From: Vitrella brassicaformis
Lineage: Eukaryota > Sar > Vitrellaceae
DNA: 22,523 bases
NCBI GenBank assembly: GCA_001179505.1
Contig: CDMY01000670.1
Span: 11,054 to 33,576 of the forward strand
Reading direction: 5' to 3'
The position numbers and the translations under genes are program-made. Position 1 is the first letter of the stretch. Each line of letters begins with the position of its first letter. Positions 18,687 to 22,523 of the stretch are shown here, piece after piece. The notes below the pieces were generated by a model that saw nothing but the letters and a program-made list of their open reading frames with translations, had not been told where the DNA came from and did no database searches.

Positions 18687-21600
18687 ATGGGTGACATATG
18701 CGTCACGCATTGCACGCACAAGAAGACGCACACGAAAGGAAAGAGCCTGCCTCAGGCACTCACCCAGGGCCTCATGTACTTACACGCATTTATGACGCTG
18801 GATGCATTGTAAAGCGTTCTCGTTCTGTGTGCCATCGCTCGCCTTTCAGAGACGAAAAGAAGAGCCGCCCGTGTCTGTTCTGGGCGAAGGGACAGTGGTG
18901 CCGCCATGGCAGCGAGGTGGGCAGGGCACCGAACACGCGTCATTCACACACGACACACTCACTCATTCCTCTGCGAGGCATGACTTATGCTGCTGTCCGT
19001 GTGTGTGGGTTCACTCAGTGCGCCTTCTCGCATGCCGAGAGCTGGAGGTCGAATGGGGGCGCGGTGTTGCTGGCGCAGCTGGACAAGGGCGCCACCCGGC
19101 AGCCCTCACATTGTGGGTTTAGGGGCACTTACCACCCGAGGCCCTCTCTCTTAGCATCCAATCGCTACGCCACTGGCGGCCAAGGGCTGCACCGGCCATC
19201 GCACGAGCCGTTGTTTGTCTCAAGGAACGACGAGCCAGGCCGCGACGAGAGGGCGAATCGGCCCGTGCAGCCAGGCAAGGCCACGCCGGCGCCGGGGCCC
19301 CGCTGTGTGCCCTTTGAGTCACCAATGGGTGCCCTGATCGACCGGAATATGTCGCTGGCCAAGGCCACGTTTGTCCACGTATCGGATGGGCAGCCGGCGA
19401 GCCAGCACCGATCTGCGTCCGCCCCGCTCTCCTCTCCGGCCGTATCCCAGCCGACACCGACCCACCACCCCGACCAACGCCAGCAGCACCGCATCAGCAC
19501 ATTACAGGTGCAGCACACTACGGACTTCATGCCCCAGGAGGAGTCCATTCCGCAGATCGGGCGGCCGCTGTTCCTGAAGAAGGGCGACAGGATGATTCTG
19601 AACACCTACAAACAGACCAATGAGTGGTATGCACAGTGTCCACACCAACACGGCCATGCAGTCATATGTATGAGTGCACATGAGTGTGTGTGTCGGTGTG
19701 TGCTGCTTGGTGTTGGTGTGCTGATTACGTAGGTCGTGGGGTGAGTGTGTGGGGGGCGAAAACGAGGGGCTGTCTGGTTGCTCTCTTTCGTTGTGTGTCC
19801 GTTACGACGGTGCCGTGTCCGAGAGCGGACCTTCCCACCCCACAGCAACACCAGAACTCAACGGCAGCCACATCGCAGACGCGGACGGCGACCAAGTGGC
19901 CGACAATGAGATGGTATGGCATGACCAGCCAGCCATCGAGCGATTCATATGTCCACCGACACCGCACGTGTGCACGTGTTACATGTTTTGTGTTTTCAGG
20001 AGGTCGCTGGGATTTACGGCGCGTCCAGGCCTGACGACGGCAGCTCTTCTTATGATGACCACCGCCAGCAGCAGGCTCCGCGTGACGAGGCCAACGTGAG
20101 CAGCAAACACGCCCGCGCACTGTCGCTCCTAGCGCGGATGCACTCACAGCTCCTGGTGGGCCGTGCGCTGGCCGCCTGGACGACCACAGTGCGGGAACGG
20201 CGAATGGCTGCGGTGCTGGCGGGGGAGAGGCGACGCCTGCAGAGGATCATGCTCTCATGGAAGAGGCTCCAAACGGCGAGCCTGGCCGAGCAGGAGGTAA
20301 AGAACGGACCACTTTACCACATATGGGGACAGGCATAATGTCATCTCATCCGTCTCTCCTGATCGCTTTATGCATCAATCAGGCTAAGGTGATGGCCTTT
20401 CGTGTTGACTGCCATAACCGTCTGCTCAAGCGCGTCTGCGCTAAGTGGTACCGCACCATCAACCTCACCATCGCCAACCGCGAGCCCTCCATGAAGGCCC
20501 TCAGCATCGAAGCACTCCGCAATGGCCTCTCTCTCTTGAGGCGCCATGCCATCCTGCGGCAAGCCGACCGCGGCATCCCGCCCCCGCCCAGTTCCATCGC
20601 ACACTCCGCCGCCAGCCATCGTTATGCCCTCTATCAGCGGCGGCATAAGGCTGAGACCAAACTGGGCCGTCTCGCCCAGCAGCTGACCAAGCAGAGGGCC
20701 TTCCAGCAGTGGGGGGCGTGGGTGGGAGAGAGGCGCCGGGTGAGGGCACTTGTGACCGCCCTGCAGGCGAGGCAGAGGGCGGATCGCGAGAGGCTCACGA
20801 GGCGGGCAGTGGGCGGCTGGAGGGATGCGGTAGCCCACAAGAGGGCACAGCAGAGGGGGGCCGTCGGTGCGATGGCGGCGGCGCTCCAGAGGCTGTCGAA
20901 GCGCGTGTTGGCTGACTGGAAGACGACTGTCGAGGACATAAAGGTGAGTGCAGCGAGTGGGGGCCAACAAAGGGAAGACACAAACATCAGTCGAGTGACG
21001 GGTGTGTGTGTGCAGGAGAGGCAGGGTGTCAAGGAGGCCGCCGAGCGCGCCGCCCGAGTTAGCGCACAGATCCGCAGCAAATACGTCTGCAGGGTGCTGA
21101 AGATACCGCACTCTGAAGGTACGCACATAAGGGGCACCGCATGGCATCGACGCTGCAGAGACAGGCAGGCAGGCAGGCAGGCAACGTTCACCGCACGTGT
21201 TGCCGTCTGTCTGCTGTCCTGTCACTTGCTTCAGATCTGGCGCCATCGCAGTCGACGACCGCTGCCGACAGCGTACCCACACATATCAACGCTGCCCATC
21301 AGGTATGTAAGGTCGATCCCGTCACGCACAGACACGCAAGGCACACAAGTGATGCATGCGCCTGGATGTGTGTATTGTGTCTTTCGTTTCGTCCGTGCGT
21401 GTGTGCAGGAGATGGACGAGAGCGGTGCCATCGCCATGGGGACCCGTTCCAGGCTGATAAACAGGCTCGACATTGCTCACAGGTGGGCGGGGCGACACGT
21501 GTGTGCGTGTGGGGACTTACTCATCCATGTGTGTGTCTGGTCTGTTGTGTGTAGCTCGCTTGCCTTGCGCAGCCGTGCCTGGGGGGGATCGGCAAGGGCC

Positions 21601-21816
21601 GCCTCCCTCCACCAACACGATGACCGCACCCAGGTATGTAAGTGGGCCCACAGTGGGTGGGGACGGATGGCCACCCATGCCTCTGTCCATCGACATGCTG
21701 GTGGGTCTTGTCTGTCTGTGTGGCCTGCCTGGCTGCTGCAGAGATGCGGCCCTGGAGTCTGCTGGGCCCTGAAGGCCGCCTGGCGATGGGCGGTGCGACT
21801 CGTGAGGGGCAATTGA
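18687..21816 (+). CDS. CCCH zinc finger protein with SFI1-like centrin-binding repeats
   Basis: Exons: 18687-18808, 18850-18916, 19019-19626, 19733-19913, 20000-20296, 20383-20943, 21016-21118, 21235-21302, 21409-21482, 21555-21633, 21742-21816. Every phase agrees, giving about 744 aa. The zinc finger is C49-x8-C58-x5-C64-x3-H68 (PCLFWAKGQWC..C.FSH), split by an intron before the third Cys; such fingers usually bind RNA. A Pro/Ser/Gln-rich disordered stretch follows. Residues about 350-612 are basic helices with recurring Trp motifs: ALAAWTTTV, IMLSWKRL, VCAKWYRTI, AFQQWGAWV, AVGGWRDAV, VLADWKTTV. This is the pattern of SFI1 repeats, which bind centrin at spindle poles and basal bodies. The tail from 21016 is poorly conserved-looking. 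Start codons 18774 and 18792 are equally possible. Exon 19733-19913 may be split by an intron at 19741-19845. Confidence 0.78.
19741..19845 (+). other. In-frame, stop-free possible retained intron
   Basis: GTGAGTG...CCACCCCACAG looks like a good intron of 105 nt (35 codons). It has no stop in the reading frame and its removal keeps the frame, leaving an 8-nt micro-exon 19733-19740. Both spliced and retained forms are coding. Confidence 0.5.
21160..21183. repeat. GGCA tetranucleotide repeat in CCCH-SFI1 intron
   Basis: Tandem GGCA units in the intron 21119-21234. Confidence 0.85.
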
Positions 21817-22523
21817 CTCACTCGCCTACCCCTCACTCTCCTCACTCTCTGCTCTCACTCACTCACTCCTTGACTCAGTGTTAGCTGATCGCTGGCCTGG
21901 CCTGCCTCTCTGCATTTGGTGTGCCTGTCAATATCGGTCGCATTTGTGTGTTTAGTGTCTGGCTGGCCTGGCTAGTTTGGTTGGCGCCCTGGCTGTCTGC
22001 TGTCTTGCATGGCATGAGTGACTGAAAGGGTGGATAGGTGCCCTGCCAGACTGTGTGTTTTCGGGTCTGTCTGTCGTTCGTTCGTGAGTGTCAGCATTTC
22101 GGTGCGTCATGAGTGTTATTTGACTGCCATGGCGGGACTGAATTTCAAAGACACCCTGAGAGGGAATTGAACCTGCACTGAACCCGCAGCTTAGCTCGCA
22201 CATGCGATAACTCAGAGGGCGTGTGTGCGACGCTGTGTGCCTGCTTGTATGTGGCCGTCGTTCGCAGCGCATTGCATATCCTCCTCTCTGCTGCATCTGC
22301 CTGTGCGAAAAGGCCGGTGAGGACCTTTCCTGTAGTTAGCTGAATAGAGGATCTGCTGGGCGGTAAGTCCCAGAGTAAGAGTGCTTTTACTTTAATAAGA
22401 CCGATGGACTGGCCAATCAGTCAAAGTTGTTTCTGTCCATGTATGGTATCATGAAGGGTGGTCAACACAGATCTCACTTCGGTGATGGCTGATAAGATCG
22501 TGTCTCCTCAGAATGCTTTCCTT
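21817..22523. other. Right-end region without a supported gene
   Basis: It begins with CACT-rich 3' flank of the CCCH-SFI1 gene. From about 22140 the base composition is less repetitive, and AGCTCGCA recurs at 22193-22200. GGCGGTAAGTCC at about 22360-22371 looks like a strong plus-strand splice donor. It may be the 5' end of a gene lying to the right, but I cannot support a coding frame. Confidence 0.4.
22193..22200 (+). promoter_or_regulatory. Fourth AGCTCGCA element
   Basis: The context CGCAGCTTAGCTCGCACATGCG is an imperfect copy of the 11693-11711 palindrome. No start codon of a recognised gene lies nearby within the window. Confidence 0.35.

Noticed and set aside
20368-21282. Minus-strand open frame of 304 codons
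   Set aside because: It mirrors the SFI1-like exon at 20383-20943 and continues through two introns of the plus gene. It is a GC-rich shadow frame.
22141-22200. tRNA-like T-loop on the minus strand (GGTTCAATTCCC)
   Set aside because: The flanking stem does not pair over five bases and no acceptor, D-arm or anticodon stem can be fitted around it.
21952-22296. Minus-strand open frame at the right end
   Set aside because: Low-complexity, His/Arg/Thr-rich translation with no recognisable motif, overlapping the AGCTCGCA element.

Overview
The window is nuclear DNA of an intron-dense, GC-rich microbial eukaryote. It carries EMC1, a RAD21-type kleisin, cytosolic ribosomal protein eS27 and a PHD/DDT/WHIM chromatin factor. 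Introns are mostly about 45-140 nt and packed with CA/TG, CT/GA and tetranucleotide microsatellites. This style, with the divergence of the proteins, reminds me of a chromerid alga such as Vitrella or another alveolate. That placement is recognition from memory, not something proved here.

There are six genes in strictly alternating orientation, forming three head-to-head pairs. Pair 1 is the PHD-DDT-WHIM-WSD protein (minus, 5163 to beyond the left edge) and eS27/RPS27 (plus, 5644-6092). Pair 2 is the cohesin kleisin RAD21/SCC1 (minus, 11647-7261, 23 exons) and an intronless orphan gene of 344 codons (plus, 11872-12906). Pair 3 is EMC1 (minus, 18447-13485, 14 exons) and a gene joining a CCCH zinc finger to SFI1-like centrin-binding repeats (plus, 18687-21816). 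I rebuilt the exons by hand. RAD21 (748 aa), EMC1 (1195 aa) and CCCH-SFI1 (about 744 aa) close with consistent phase at every junction, and the PHD-DDT gene stays in phase across 20 exons (at least 1096 aa).

Convergent intergenic stretches (6093-7260, 12907-13484) and the right end (21817-22523) hold no gene I can support. The genes are not an operon. Chromatin remodelling, cohesion and centrin-repeat functions all touch chromosomes or spindle poles, but co-function is not shown by the sequence.

The main unusual signals are: (i) an octamer AGCTCGCA in all three divergent promoters and once more at 22193, forming a perfect 19-bp palindrome between RAD21 and the orphan gene; (ii) six GC-AG introns in RAD21 and EMC1, each fixed by reading frame, often with a CA repeat next to the donor; (iii) TG repeats placed where a polypyrimidine tract would be, and one RAD21 intron that is almost wholly a CA/TG hairpin; (iv) a large EMC1 intron bounded by perfect 19-nt inverted repeats; and (v) the CCCH plus SFI1-like architecture. 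I did not find a defence system, mobile element or CRISPR array.
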